From contig CM075771.1 of NCBI GenBank assembly GCA_037974665.1, forward strand, positions 36,130,425-36,194,424: a stretch of DNA of 64,000 nt. The letters are read 5' to 3'. Within the stretch, counting starts at the first letter, position 1, and each line of letters opens with the position of its first letter. The notes under the pieces were generated by a model. It was not told where the DNA came from, made no database searches, and saw only the letters and a list, made by a program, of their open reading frames with translations. The DNA comes from Ehretia macrophylla (Eukaryota > Streptophyta > Magnoliopsida > Boraginales > Ehretiaceae). Shown one piece after another: positions 12,655 to 24,679 of the stretch. The translations under genes were made by a program, and so were the position numbers.

Positions 12655-13921
12655 GTGAGGGAAGCATCCTTATTTGCACATTTGAAAATGTTGTATATAA
12701 ACTTTAATTTTTGGGTTTTAGCCGTAGATTGTTATTTTATTTGTTTTGATGCTTAAAGAATGTTCCTTGACAATTGTAGAACATGTATTTGTAGACTTTT
12801 GGCATTTTCTACGGTTGAATATAGCAATTGCAATTTTAAATGCTAATGGAATAGTAAAATATGAATAGTAAACCCTCGTTTCATAGAAATTGCTCCGTTA
12901 TGCGTTTTGTTTATGTGAAAAGATGCTAGATATGCTAGAATGCCTAAATGTATGGTTAAATTGGATTGTGTAATGAAAAAATGGAGAAAAATGCCTTGGT
13001 ACATGTTGGGGTCGTTTAGGTCGAGTTTAGCATTTTCTCGTTTTGCGTGATGGCATTGTCTCGGGAAGCCGTGGAAGCACTTTTGGTATGGTTATGGCGT
13101 TGGTTGGGTGTTTGGTTAGGATAGCTATAGTTCAAATGAGCAAAGGGGAAAATCGAGGATTTGCGGGAATTCTAGGGTAAAGTAGGGTTTCGGGGTCTTT
13201 AGATGTGCCTTATGGTGACCTAGGAGGATTGGTGAAGTCGGTTTCCAAAACTCGTGGCTCGTTTGAAAGTAGTAGCATTTTGAAAGTTGGGGTCGTTTTG
13301 TGTTTTTGTTGGTTTTCATAGTGCTATGCTTGTAGGATGCTTATTATTGCTTGTTATGCTTGTTAAAGTTGATTATGATTGAAATGTTTATCCATTGTTG
13401 CTATTGCGTGTGAGAGTAACCTACTTTGTTATTCTCTCACGTGTGGCTTTATTGCTCGATTGCTCAATTGTTGCATTGTATATTGTATTGCATTCGTAGA
13501 GTCAGGGGCGGTGTGACGGGCCTCTTTGGGTAGCCTCGGGTTGCCAGGGTTGGTTGCCCTAGCTCCGTGTCCTATTCCCTTTCTCGCTTGGGTTGCCTCC
13601 CAGGGAGATTTGGGTCGTAGAATTGATTGGATACTTCCGGGGTATTCCAAACTGAAGTTATAAGGTCGTTGGGCCGGCGCGTCGTCATCGGATTCGTGAT
13701 TGAAAGTTGCTCGTAGAAAATGAATTGTATCATTTGATTGAATGATTATAGCCTTAATGCTTGTCTTGATTTATTGTTGGCTTTGCTTGTGTCTCTATAT
13801 GATAATTGTATGATTTGCTTGACTATTTGCATTGCATTCTCCTCTCATCTCCGTCCTTGAGACCAATTACCCTCGCTGAGCAATAGTTTTTGCTAATTCC
13901 TTTCTATACTATATTTTACAG
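12655..13921 (+). other. Possible leader intron within the C LTR
   Basis: A strong donor-like AAG/GTGAGG at 12655 and an acceptor-like TTTTACAG ending at 13921 would bound a 1267-nt intron between promoter and primer-binding site. Matching donor and acceptor contexts occur in the B, E, F and G LTRs. No transcript evidence is available here. Confidence 0.35.
13410..13440 (+). promoter_or_regulatory. LTR hairpin with CTACTTT loop (C-family form)
   Basis: Outer arms GTGAGAG (13410-13416) and CTCTCAC (13434-13440) pair perfectly. Inner TAAC and GTTA pair, with a TT bulge, around loop CTACTTT (13421-13427). The stem differs in sequence from the B and F forms while the loop core is kept. Confidence 0.6.
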
Positions 13922-14448
13922 GAGTAGTTGAAGCTGATCCTATTGAGGTAATTCAAGAGGAAGAGCAAGTAGAAGTGTTTCCTTGATAACACTTTCTTTG
14001 CTTAGCTGGTGGTTGATTGCCAGTCTTTTGTGCGGGCCATGCTTGATGTGTATATTGCTTGGTTGACGCTTCATTTTGAGGCTTGTAGCCTTGTATGTTG
14101 TTTCTATTTTGAGGTCATTATGGTCTTATGTTGTAAAAGTTGAAAGATTGTAAAGTTGTAAAGTTATACTCGCGTGACTAGTAATAACTCCATGCTAGAG
14201 GTTTAACTGCTTAGTGGCACGAATACTTGTGTAGTATGCATGGCATTTTGGTTTGCATAGTTGGTTAATGAGAAGATGTATGTTTCTAAAAGAAAGTTAA
14301 CTTGTTTCAAATGATTATTGTGGTTTTTGCGAATATTATATTGAATGTAGGGTTTTCGGATCGTCCACAGTACAGAGGAGACTCCGTCCGTGTGTCGGGT
14401 CCGGGCTTGGCCTTTTGCGGGGTCGGGTCGGGGCTGGACATCTTTAGG

Positions 14449-14460
14449 TGGTATCAGAGC
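14449..14460 (+). promoter_or_regulatory. Element C primer-binding site (initiator tRNA-Met)
   Basis: TGGTATCAGAGC lies 8 bases inside the 5' LTR end. It would prime minus-strand DNA synthesis. Confidence 0.92.
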
Positions 14461-14747
14461 CAAGTTAGTCTTGCATGAGCCGGGATATGTTTCTCGGTCT
14501 GTCGGGTAAAGGTCTAAAATGATAAAGTGTTAATGTATGATTGTTAAGTGAAAAGTGTTATAGTATGACTGTGAACTTGGATTGCTTATGTGTTTAAGTG
14601 AATTAGTTTGGCATGTCAATCTTGTGTTATGTTAATTGTGTGATAGGATATTTGATTGTTATTGACTTAAGTGTTATCTAATCTTATGTGTTATATTTTT
14701 GTCTATAAACTACTTTTATATGTTGCCAGCTATTGTAAGTTGTTACT

Positions 14748-17416
14748 ATGCCGCCATGACGTAGTACTCAAGGTCAAGGGGTAGATGAAGAGGCTGCAGG
14801 ACAGGGTCAGCAACCGATGCCTGAACAGTTTATGGCTACTATGACCACTGCAGTTGACCGGATTACTCAGGTACTGCATGAGCAGAGGCAAGAAATTAAT
14901 AATCCCTAGGGAAATCAAGCTAATCCTGGTGGACAGGGGCATAGGGCTGAGAATAATTAGTTGGGGAAATTCTTGAGGCACGAGCCGGGTAAGTTTTTCG
15001 GAGAGCTGGATGACGAGGCAACCGAGAGATGGATTAACCGTGTTGAGAAAATTTACGCTGCTTTGAGGTACACTGACGAGGCAAAGATAGCTTATGCAGC
15101 ATTTCTGTTTGAGGGCGACGTAGAACAGTGGTGGAACACTATTAGGTTGAGGTGGGACTGTGAGAATGTTCCGCATTTGTGGGATGATTTCATGAGTGAG
15201 TTTCGGGACAAGTATATTCCCGAGATGGCTAGGGAAAGGCGGGAAGACGAATTTGTGGCCCTGAAGCAAGGAAACATGACTGTCGCACAGTATGAGGCTA
15301 GGTTTGTCAGCCTGTCAAGGTATATGCTTGAGCTGGTGCGGCCAGCTAGGAGGATGATTCATAGGTTTGTTCGTGGGCTGAGAATGGATATACAGCTGAA
15401 TTTGACTGGGCAGACTTATACTACTTTTCCCGAGGCATTCCAAGCAGCCTCGAAGTTTGAGAAACGGAAGGTAGAGATGATAGCTGAGAGTAGCCAGCCG
15501 GGTAAGAAACGGTACTTGGGCCAGAGCAGCTAGAGTCAGCAGAGGCAGTATCAGACTTTTGTTCAGGTTCCTCAGCAACGTCCGTATCAGCCTCAGTATC
15601 AGATTCAGAGGAGGCTAGCTGTGACTAGACCCCAGCTGGGAGGTACAGTTTCTACCACTGCCAGAGCCCCCGCACCTACGGGAAACACTATTGTAAGGCA
15701 AAATCAACAGTGTAACTTTTGTAATCGATCGGGGCACATTGAAGCTAATTGCTGGATAAAGAGTGGTAAATGCACTGGTTGTGTGAGCGATGAGCATAGG
15801 GTGAAAGATTTCCCTAAGTATAAGAATGTTCAGGGCCGTACTAGAGGCCAGGGTGTGCAGAATAGGGCTACAGGTGCAGGTCCAGAACAGAAGGTTCAGG
15901 CTAGGGTCTTTGCACTAGATGCGGAGGAGCTACCCGATACTACAGTAATAGTGGAATGTACCTTTCTTCTCAATACTCAGCCAGTTAAAGTTTTGATTGA
16001 TCCCGGAGCTACACATTCGTTTATAACTCCTGCATGTGCACGATCTGTGAATGTTTGCATTGATAAACTGCAGTATAAAGTTGAAGTTAGTACGCCTTTG
16101 GGTGCGAAATTTGTTACTGAGTCTATTTGCAAATCTTGTGTTATATGCATTGGGGACCGTAAATTTCCTGCTGATTTAATTATACTGCCGTTTTGTGACT
16201 TTGAAATCATTTTGGGAATAGCCTGGTTGGGAAAATACTATGCTCAGTTGGATTGTAGAACAAAAATTGTTTATCTTCAGATTCCTGACCTACCGGTACT
16301 AGAGATTATTGGGAACTGCAGGGCTGCCAGAATACCCCTTTTATCATCAATCAAGGCTTCTAAGTTGTTGAATAAAGGTTGTGAGGCTTACCTAGCTTAT
16401 CTAATCAATCAGCCTACTGATAAGTTGAATTTGAATGAGGTTCCAATTGTTAAAGACTTCCCTGGTGTATTTCCCAAGGAATTACCAGGTTTACCACCGG
16501 ATAGGGAGATCGAATTTGTGAATGATCTTATGCCGGGCACTGTGCCAATTTCTAGAAGTCCTTATAGAATGGCACCGGCTGAACTTCAGGAATTGAAAAT
16601 TCAGCTTCAGAACTTGCTTGAGAAAGGGTTTATACAACCTAGTTCTTCGCCGTGGGGTGTGCCTATGTTGTTTGTGAGAAAGAAAGATGGCACGCTACGG
16701 TTATGTATTGATTACCGGGGACTTAATCAAGTCACAATTAAGAACAAATACCCCTTGCCGTTGATTGAAGAATTGTTTGACCAGTTGCAGGGTATGAGTA
16801 TTTACTCCAAATTTGACTTGAGGAAGGGTTACTATCAACTCAGGATTCAGAGTGATGATATACCTAAGACGGCATTCAGGACTAGATATGGCCACTATGA
16901 ATTTGTTGTGTTACCGTTTGGATTGACGAATGCACCAGCCGCATTCATGGACTTAATGCATAGGGTTTTTTGACCTTATCTTGATCAATTTGTTGTAATC
17001 TTTATTGACGACATTTTAGTGTACTCTAAGAATGAGGCTGAACATGAACAACATTTGAAGATTGTGCTACAAACTTTGCAAGAAAACAAGCTTTTTGCTA
17101 AATTCAGCAAGTGCGAATTCTGGTTGAATCAAATATCTTTTATGGGCCATATCATTTCACGTCAAGGAATTTCAGTAGACCCAGCTAAGATTAAAGTTGT
17201 TTCATCTTGGAAGAGACCTGAAACGGTGTCAGAGATTCGGAGCTTTCTGGGATTGGTAGGTTACTATCGGAGGTTTGTTAAAGACTTTTCCAAAATTTCT
17301 GGACCTTTAAGCCAGTTGACTCGAAAGAAAATTACTTACAATTGGGATGCTAAATGTGAATCCAGTTTCCAAGAACTGAAGAAGAGACTAACTACAGCTC
17401 CTATACTAGCTTTACC
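14748..17416 (+). pseudogene. Element C gag-pol pseudogene, part 1 (gag, zinc knuckle, protease, RT)
   Basis: Translation of this stretch follows the element D polyprotein from its start to the end of the RT region. Visible parts are the Gag core ([15 protein letters not shown]), a CX2CX4HX4C knuckle, protease DPGATHSF and RT with the FIDD catalytic box. A TGA at 14757 stops it at codon 4 (CGA in D). Further TAG/TGA stops fall near 14906, 14957, 15531 and 16971. Several are CAG to TAG or CGA to TGA, as expected from decay of methylated cytosines. The second zinc knuckle has lost its first and last cysteine pattern. The gene is interrupted at 17417 by element E. Confidence 0.9.
17412..17416. 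repeat. Target-site duplication of element E, left copy (TTACC)
   Basis: TTACC at 17412-17416 is repeated at 24680-24684. Removing E and one copy restores the continuity of the C pol sequence. Confidence 0.95.
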
Positions 17417-20218
17417 TGTGATAACCCGAAACCGGTATGTATTTAATGGTATTTGACTACATCTAATTAAATGTTTAATTAGTTAAATCATCTAATTTTC
17501 ATTGTTCTGCTATTTCTTTTAGAAGAATTCAAAAAGATTTATATTAATTAACTAAAAGATTATTACCTATTTCTAATAATTATAGTAATTGAATTTATTC
17601 TCTTGTGATTAATTAAGTGTCATCTTAAATGTTAGTGTTTAATTGTATTTGACTACGTGTTTATATTAACTTATTCATTTGTAACTTAATATTAACTTCA
17701 TAATTCTTTAAAATATTCCAGAAATAGTTAAATTAATTATTTTAAATGAATATTGATTACTTTGATTGTTTTGATTATTTTAATAATCAGTTTTGGTTGT
17801 GTTGCATTAAAATTACTAGATTTTCAATTAAATGAAAAAGTAACTCTGAGCCGAGGTAAATTTTAAACGATTCTACTATTCTGCTTTTCAAAAATTATAG
17901 TTTTATGTTATTGCACATCATTTGATTAGTGATCGTTTATTGATCGTTCGATCGTAGCATTTAAAAAATGAGAGTTAGAGAAATATTCTTTGGATTTAGT
18001 GAAAAATGTTTTAAGCTTAATTTAACCAGTTTTAGTTTTTTTTCATTTAATTGCAATGTTTTAACTTGAATTAGATTTAAATGGCATTAAAATAAGCTTA
18101 TTTGACCATTTTTAACTAAAGATTGATTTTACAAATGACCAAAATGCCCTTGTCACCTTTTTAAATAATAAAACAAGGCAAAAAATAAAATAAAAAAACA
18201 AAACCAAAAATGCCATCCATGTCCCCCCCCATGGCCGAAAGCTTGAGGGAAAAGGAAAAAAAATTTGTTTTGCATTTTTCTCATACAATCGTGCGTGGAA
18301 TTGCTCGGGGGTCGTGGCTCGGGTCCTTGCGGGTCTTGGTCTTCAATCTCTGTGAGGGTTTTCACGCTTTTGTGCATTTAAATTCGAATTTGAATTTTGT
18401 GTCAAAATTTTAGATTTGATATATAATGTGTTATAATGCTTGTAAATGCTTGATATAACTTCCTTTGAGTTCGTAGAGCATTGCTTGATAGTTATTTAGC
18501 AATTTTTAAGGTTGAAACTGCGTATTTGAAATTGGGGAAGAATAATGAATAGTGAATTATGAATAGTAAACCCTAGAATTTTGGATTTCGATCCGAATTG
18601 CGATTGCTTGATTTGGATAGGTGCCATTAGTGATAGAAAGATAAAATGTGCTATAAAAATGGATCGGCCTTTGTTAAAATTAGAAATTAGACAAAGAAAC
18701 GTAAATGGGCCGTTTGACAAAAAGTTGACCGTGCTCAAATTGAGTTGACGGTTTTGCAATTGAGGGTATGGAAGCACTTTTGGCACTGTTGTGGCATTGA
18801 TTGAATGACCGGTTAGCATAGCTGTAGTTTAAACGCAGTAGGTGGACTTTCGGGCCTCGGGTGAGAAAGTGAAGTTTAGTGACATAGAAACGTGCCTTAT
18901 AGTGCCTGAGTGAATGTAATGAAATCGGTTTCCTAATCCCGTAGCTCGTTTGCTTGTAATTGCCTTTGGAAGTTAGGGATTGAATAGTGATATTTGTCGT
19001 TTTCGTGTTTGAACTGCTGTTACTTGTTTAATTGGTGTTATTGTTGCTATTAAAGATAGTTATGCTTTAAAAGTTAATTGAATGCTAGTATTAGTTGTAA
19101 ATGCTTGATATTTCGTTTATCTCCTCTAATTTGTATTGTTGTGCTATCGCTCGTTATCACCTTGTGTTCTGTCTTGCATTGCATAGTGTCAGGCGCATGA
19201 GTGATGGGGCTCTCTGGGCAGTCTCGGCTTGCCAGTGTTGGTTGCTCTAGCTCCGTGTCCTATTCCCATTCTCTATTGGGTTGCCTCCTAGGGAGATTTG
19301 GGTCGTAGAATTGATGGATACTTCCGGGGTATTCCAAACTGAAGTTATAAGGTGGTTGTGTGCTTATTGTCATCGTTGTCAACATCACGCTCAAGATTGA
19401 TGTATCGCTCGTGAAATGGTACGTTGCTCGTATGAGTGAACCATAGCCTTCAGAGTGTGGTATAGCTTTGAATGGTTGTGTTAATGCTTTCAGTAATTGC
19501 TTATTCTATTGATTGTTTGTCTTGATTGCTTATTTATCAGTTATATTGCTTAACTGTTTTATTTGCATTGCATGACTTTCTTTCTCTCCAATTCGATATA
19601 TGTCTCGCCCTCACTGAGTATAGTGTTGTGTATACTCACTCCTCACCAACACATTTCAGGAAATGTCATGTTAGCTGGAAAGTTCGTGATTTCGTGAAAG
19701 TTCGTGCTTGAAGAGTTGTCTTGCGTGCCTATGTGGCTTGAGTTGTTGAAGTTGCAAAGATGTATACTTTCATGTATTGTATGTATTTAATGTCAAAAGG
19801 AATGTAATTTAAGTTTCATTAGATTGTTGAAGTGGTTTGATAAGTTAGATTATGTATCTAGTTAGTATAGCTTAACTTTAATGCATGTTTGTAATGTCCA
19901 AGGGAAAAGAGTTAGAATGGTTTAATTGTCAAGCATGAATGTACTTGTAAAAGATGTGAAGAGGTAGGTTAGTCTGTAAACTGGAAATGTATATTTGCTT
20001 GTGATTGCTTGTTGAGAACAAGGCTCGGATGGCCTTGAGGTGGTTGAATGTTTGGACATGGTATTGGTCCACTTATATGCTGTCGCAGGTTTTCTTTTTG
20101 CCTAGAAACAGGAGAGGCTCCGTCCGTTTTTCCTGAAAATTATGCCCGGGTATGGATTTGGGTTGTGAATAGATTGATTGATAGAACTCCCGGTCTCGAG
20201 AGGGATCGGGGTGTCACA
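17417..20218 (+). repeat. Element E 5' LTR
   Basis: It contains AT-rich U3-like sequence, a TATA-like TTTTTAAATAATAAA near 18160, a donor-like CTCT/GTGAGG (18352), a conserved block about 19190-19350, the TGAGTATA/TATACTCA hairpin (19615-19638) and an acceptor-like TTTCAG (19659). It lacks the CTACTTT-loop hairpin found in other families. Confidence 0.9.
19615..19638 (+). promoter_or_regulatory. Second LTR hairpin (E form)
   Basis: Arms TGAGTATA (19615-19622) and TATACTCA (19631-19638) pair perfectly. The 3' LTR has the same arms at 24085-24092 and 24102-24109 with a loop longer by one base. Confidence 0.6.
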
Positions 20219-20220
20219 GG

Positions 20221-20232
20221 TGGTATCAGAGC
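20221..20232 (+). promoter_or_regulatory. Element E primer-binding site (initiator tRNA-Met)
   Basis: TGGTATCAGAGC lies 2 bases after the 5' LTR. Confidence 0.93.
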
Positions 20233-21846
20233 TTTTTTAGCTCATAAGCCGGGATAGGGTCCTCGGTCTGGTAGGTAGTGGTCCTTGAATATGTGCTTGT
20301 TAAGTGTGTCTTGAAATTGTATACTTGTATGTGAGATTGTGTGTCTTGACCTGAATGTGTGCTCCTATGTGATATATTTATGTGTTATGTGTTAAGTGTG
20401 TGCTAAGTGAAGTGACTACTCGTGTATTGAATTGGCATCGTGAATCGAATCGACCTCGTGAATTGTTATTTGCTTGAAGTATTTCTTGTAATGTGTGTAT
20501 TGGAATGTCTTGAATTGGTTATGCCGTGATTTGAATTGATTATGTTGTGCTTGACTTGATTGTCGTGCTTGAGTGACTTTGATGAATAAACTATTTTACA
20601 AACTTGCTTGCATAATAGATTAAGGCATGTGTATAAATGTGATATCCTGGCATTCATACATGTTCCGTAGAAATGGTAAGTAAGTCTTCTTCCTCCCCTG
20701 AAGAGAAGTGGTTAGTAGCAAGCCCAAGTTATTTGGATTGACGGAAACGAGCAGTGCTCAACTAGGCCTTTATTTGGGAGTTGACATTTATAGCTGGAGT
20801 TTGTTTATTGGGGTTCCTTGAAGGTTATCCTATATGCTTTGTATAAATGACTTCCTTTGGAGTTCTACATGATTATTCTTTGGAGCATTTTCTTAAATGT
20901 CTTCTTGATTGGGCATTCATCGGGTATTTTTATATTGGCATTTCGTGGGAGACTTGGTTGGGATTTTAATCAACTTTTGGTGTTCTTTCTGCATTCTTAT
21001 GGGGAACTTTGATTTGAATCTACTTACAATGATCAGTTTTGCGTGAAGCATACTACTTTGGTATTCCTTGTGGACATTTCTCAGTGGACTTGGCAATCGG
21101 AATTTTTATCGGACTTACTGCATAATATTATCTACAATATCTCCGCTCTAGTCTTTCTTGATATTTTATCGGCAATCGTGATTGGAATTCTTCAATAGTA
21201 TATGGTGCACCTGCACGGTATTTCCTCTGGTATTTTACCTAATATTCGGTAGCAGTATTATTTTGGGGAAATTTACTTGGCTATTTAGTTTGGTGTTCAT
21301 TCATGGACTTTTGATAATTATATATATGTTGACGTACATTCTGGATTCCCTATTCAGATGCTTCTTGAGCTATATATTTTGAAAGACTTCCTTGAAACCT
21401 CTATAATATGATTGACTGGATTTCTTGTCTGGAGTCTTCCTGAGCAGTACTTGGGATTCTTGTTTAGACTTTGCTTCAGATTGTTTATTGGTATGTTCTC
21501 GGTACCTTTAGTTGGGATTCTATTATGGCATTCATGTCTAGTAAGATTTTTATTTGGGGATCTATTTGGTATTCTCTAGAGCCTTTATTTCGCTTCTTGC
21601 TTGGGAATTCTCAGGCAGTAACAGTTGAACTTCTACTAAAGATTCGTGTGTGGGGTATTCTTCTTGTCATTATTGTGCGGTATTAATGGCATCTACAGTA
21701 TCTTTGCTTTAGTCTTTATTGGTATTATCTCGACGCTCTTGGTTGGAATTTTATTCTTCTTCGATATTCGTGTCAACGGGATTCTTCAAATGATGAAGAT
21801 TAGTCAGAATTGGATTTCAGATGATGCTGAGTTCTATTGGAAGAAG
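20233..21846 (+). repeat. Element E internal filler of degenerate repeats
   Basis: No gag-pol motif is visible. From about 20730 to 21860 the sequence is a loose array in which phrases such as ttgggattctt or ttggaattctt recur every few tens of bases. Hydrophobic frames at 21182-21912 come from this T-rich repetition and have no domain I recognise. Confidence 0.6.
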
Positions 21847-21882
21847 AATTGCGAGGATGCAATTGTTTTAAGGGGGGAAGGA
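21847..21882 (+). promoter_or_regulatory. Element E pre-PPT hairpin and polypurine tract
   Basis: Arms AATTGCG (21847-21853) and TGCAATT (21858-21864) pair with one imperfect position. The polypurine tract AGGGGGGAAGGA (21871-21882) abuts the 3' LTR. This block matches C and D, showing common ancestry at the 3' end. Confidence 0.8.
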
Positions 21883-24679
21883 TGTGATAACCCGAAACCG
21901 GCATGCATTTAATGGCATTTGACTGCATCTAATTAAATGTTTAATTAGTTAAATCATCTAATTTTCACTGTTCTGCTATTTCTTTTAGAAGAATTCAAAA
22001 AGATTTATATTAATTAATTAAAAGATTATTACCTATTTCTAATAATTATAGCAATTGATTTTATTCTCTTGTGATTAATTAAGTGTCATCTAAAATGTTA
22101 GTGTTTAATTGTATTTGACTACGTGTTTATATTAACTTATTCATTTGTAACTTAATATTAACTTCATAATTCTTTAAAATATTCTAGAAATAGTTAAATT
22201 AATTATTTTAAATGAATATTGATTACTTTGATTGTTTTGATTATTTTAATAATCGGTTTTGTTTGTCTTGCATTAAAATTACTCAGTTTTTAATTAAATG
22301 AGAAAAGTAACTTCGAGCCGGGGTAAATTTTAAACGATTCTACTATTATGCTTTTCAAAAATTATAGTTTTATATTATTGTATATCATTTGATTAGCAAT
22401 CGTTTATGGACCGTTCGATCGTAGCATTTTGAAAATGAGAGTTAGAGAAATATTCTTCGGATTTAGTGAAAAATGTTTTAAGCTTAATTTAACCAGTTTT
22501 AGTTGTTTTTCATTTAATTGCATTGTTTTAACTTGAATTAGATTTAAATGGCATTAAAATAAGCTTATTTGACCATTTTTAACTAAAGATTGATTTTGCA
22601 AATGACCAAAATGCCCTTGTCACCTTTTTAAATAATAAAAGAAGGCAAAAAAAAAAAAAAAAAAAACAGAACCAAAAATGCCATCCATGTCCCCCCCCCC
22701 ATGACCGAAAGCTTGAGGGAAAAGGAAAAAAAAATTGTTTTGCATTTTTCTCCTACAATCGTGCGTGGAATTACTCGGAGGTCGTGACTCGGGTCCTTGT
22801 GGGTCTTGGTCTTCAATCTCTGTGAGGGTTTTTACGCTTTTGTGTATTTAAATTCGAATTTGAATGTTGTGTCAAAATTTTAGATTTGATATATAATGTG
22901 TTATAATGCCTGTAAATGCTTGATATAACTTCCTTTGAGTTCGTATAGCATTACTTGATAGTTATTTAGCAATTTTTACGATTGAAACTGCGTATTTGAA
23001 ATTGAGAAAGAACAATGAATAGTGAATTATGAATAGTAAATCCTAGAATTTCGAATTTCGATCCGAATTACGATTGCTTGATTTGGATAGGTTCCGTTAG
23101 TGATAGAAAGATAAAATGTGCGATAAAAATGGATCGGCCTTTGTTAAAATTTGAAATTAGACAAAGAAACGTAAAGGGGCCGTTTGACCAAAAGTTGATC
23201 GTGCTCGAATTGAGTTGGGGGTTTTGCAATTGAGGGTATGGAAGCACTTTTGGTGCTGTTGTGGCATTGATTGAATGATCGGTTAGCATAGCTATAGTTC
23301 AAACGCAGTAGGTGGACTTTCGGGCATCGGGTGAGAAAGTAAAATTTATTGACATAGAAACGTGCCTTGTAGTGCCTGAGTAAATATAGTGAAATCGGTT
23401 TCCTAATCCCGTAGCTCGTTTGCTCGTAATTGCCTTTGGAAGTTAGGGATTGAATAGTGATATTTGTCGTTTTCGTGTTTGAACTGCTGTTACTTGTTTA
23501 ATTGGTATTATTGTTGCTATTAAAGATAGTTATGCTTCAAAAGTTAATTGAATGCTAGTATTAGTTGTAAATGATTGATATTTCATTTATCTCCTCTAAT
23601 CTGTATTGTTGTGCTATCGCTCGTTATCGCCTTGTGTCGTATCTTGCATTGCATAGTGTAAGGCGCGTGAGTGATGGGCCTCTCTGGGCAGTCTCGAGCT
23701 GCCAATGTTGGTTGCTTTAGCTCCGTGTCCTATTCCCATTCTCGCTTGGGTTTCCTCCCAGGGAGATTTGGGTCGTAGAATTGATGGATACTTCTGGGGT
23801 ATTCCAAACTGAAGTTATAAGGTGGTTGCGCGCTTATTGTCATCGTTGTCAACATCAAGCTCGAGATTGATGTATCGCTCGTGAAATGGTACATTGCTCG
23901 TATGAGTGAACCATAGCCTTCAGAGTGTGGTATAGCTTTGAATGGTTGTGTTAATGCTTTCAGTAATTGCTTATTGTATTGATTGTTTGTCTTGATTGCT
24001 TATTTATCAGTTATATTGCTGAACTGTCTTATTTGCATTGCACGACTTTCTTTCTCTCCAATTCGATATCTATCTCGCCCTCACTGAGTATATGTGTTGT
24101 GTATACTCACTCCTCACCACCACATTTCAGGAAATCTCATGTTAGCTGGAAAGTTTGTGATTTCATGAAAGTTCGTGCTTGAAGAGTTGTCTTGCGTGCC
24201 TATGTTGCTTGAGTTGTCGAAGTTGTAAAGATGTATGCTTTCATGTATTGTATGTATTTAATGTCAAAAGGAATGTAATTTAAGTTTCATTAGATTGTTG
24301 AAGTGGTTTGATAAGTTAGATTATGTATCTAGTTAGTATAGCTTAACTTTAATGCATGTTTGTAATGTCCAAAGGAAAAGAGTTAGAATGGTTTAATTGT
24401 CAAGCATGAATGTACTTGTAAAAGATGTGAAGAGGTAGGTTAGTCTATAAACTGGAAATGTATATTTGCTTGTGATTGCTTGTTGAGAACAAGGCTCGGA
24501 TGGCCTTGAATGTTTGGACATAGTATTGGTCCACTTATATGCTGTCGCAGGTTTGCTTTTTGCCTAGAAACAGGGGAGCCTCCGTCCGTTTTCCTAAAAA
24601 TTATGCCCAGGTTTGGATTTGGGTTGTGAATAGAGTGATTGATAGAACTCCCGGTCTCGAGAGGGATCGGGGTGTCACA
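21883..24679 (+). repeat. Element E 3' LTR
   Basis: It pairs with 17417-20218. It has an A-run near 22646-22666 and a C-run near 22691 that differ in length from the partner. The TSD copy TTACC follows at 24680. Confidence 0.9.

Larger units (their letters stand above)
12141..14440 (+). repeat. Element C 5' LTR
   Basis: It starts TGTAATACCCGAGCCC and ends GGGGCTGGACA. In order it has four TTGACC/TTGACT motifs (12407-12451), an AT-rich TATA-like stretch (about 12465-12475), a donor-like AAG/GTGAGG (12655), the CTACTTT-loop hairpin (13410-13440), a conserved block (about 13500-13650), the second hairpin region (13878-13895) and an acceptor-like CAG (13919-13921). Confidence 0.9.
17417..24679 (+). 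mobile_element. Element E: complete non-autonomous LTR retrotransposon (LARD-like) inside C
   Basis: It is 7263 bp with termini TGTGATAACC...GGTGTCACA. LTRs lie at 17417-20218 (2802 bp) and 21883-24679 (2797 bp), with a primer-binding site, polypurine tract and TSD TTACC. The internal region is only 1664 bp and codes for nothing I recognise. The LTRs are close to each other but differ by small changes and poly-A and poly-C length. It inserted in the RT/RNase H part of C pol, so it is younger than C. Confidence 0.93.

Noticed and set aside
21182..21912. Run of hydrophobic frames in element E suggesting a membrane protein
   Set aside because: The T-rich degenerate repeats give hydrophobic translations in any frame. 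No start context or domain supports a gene.
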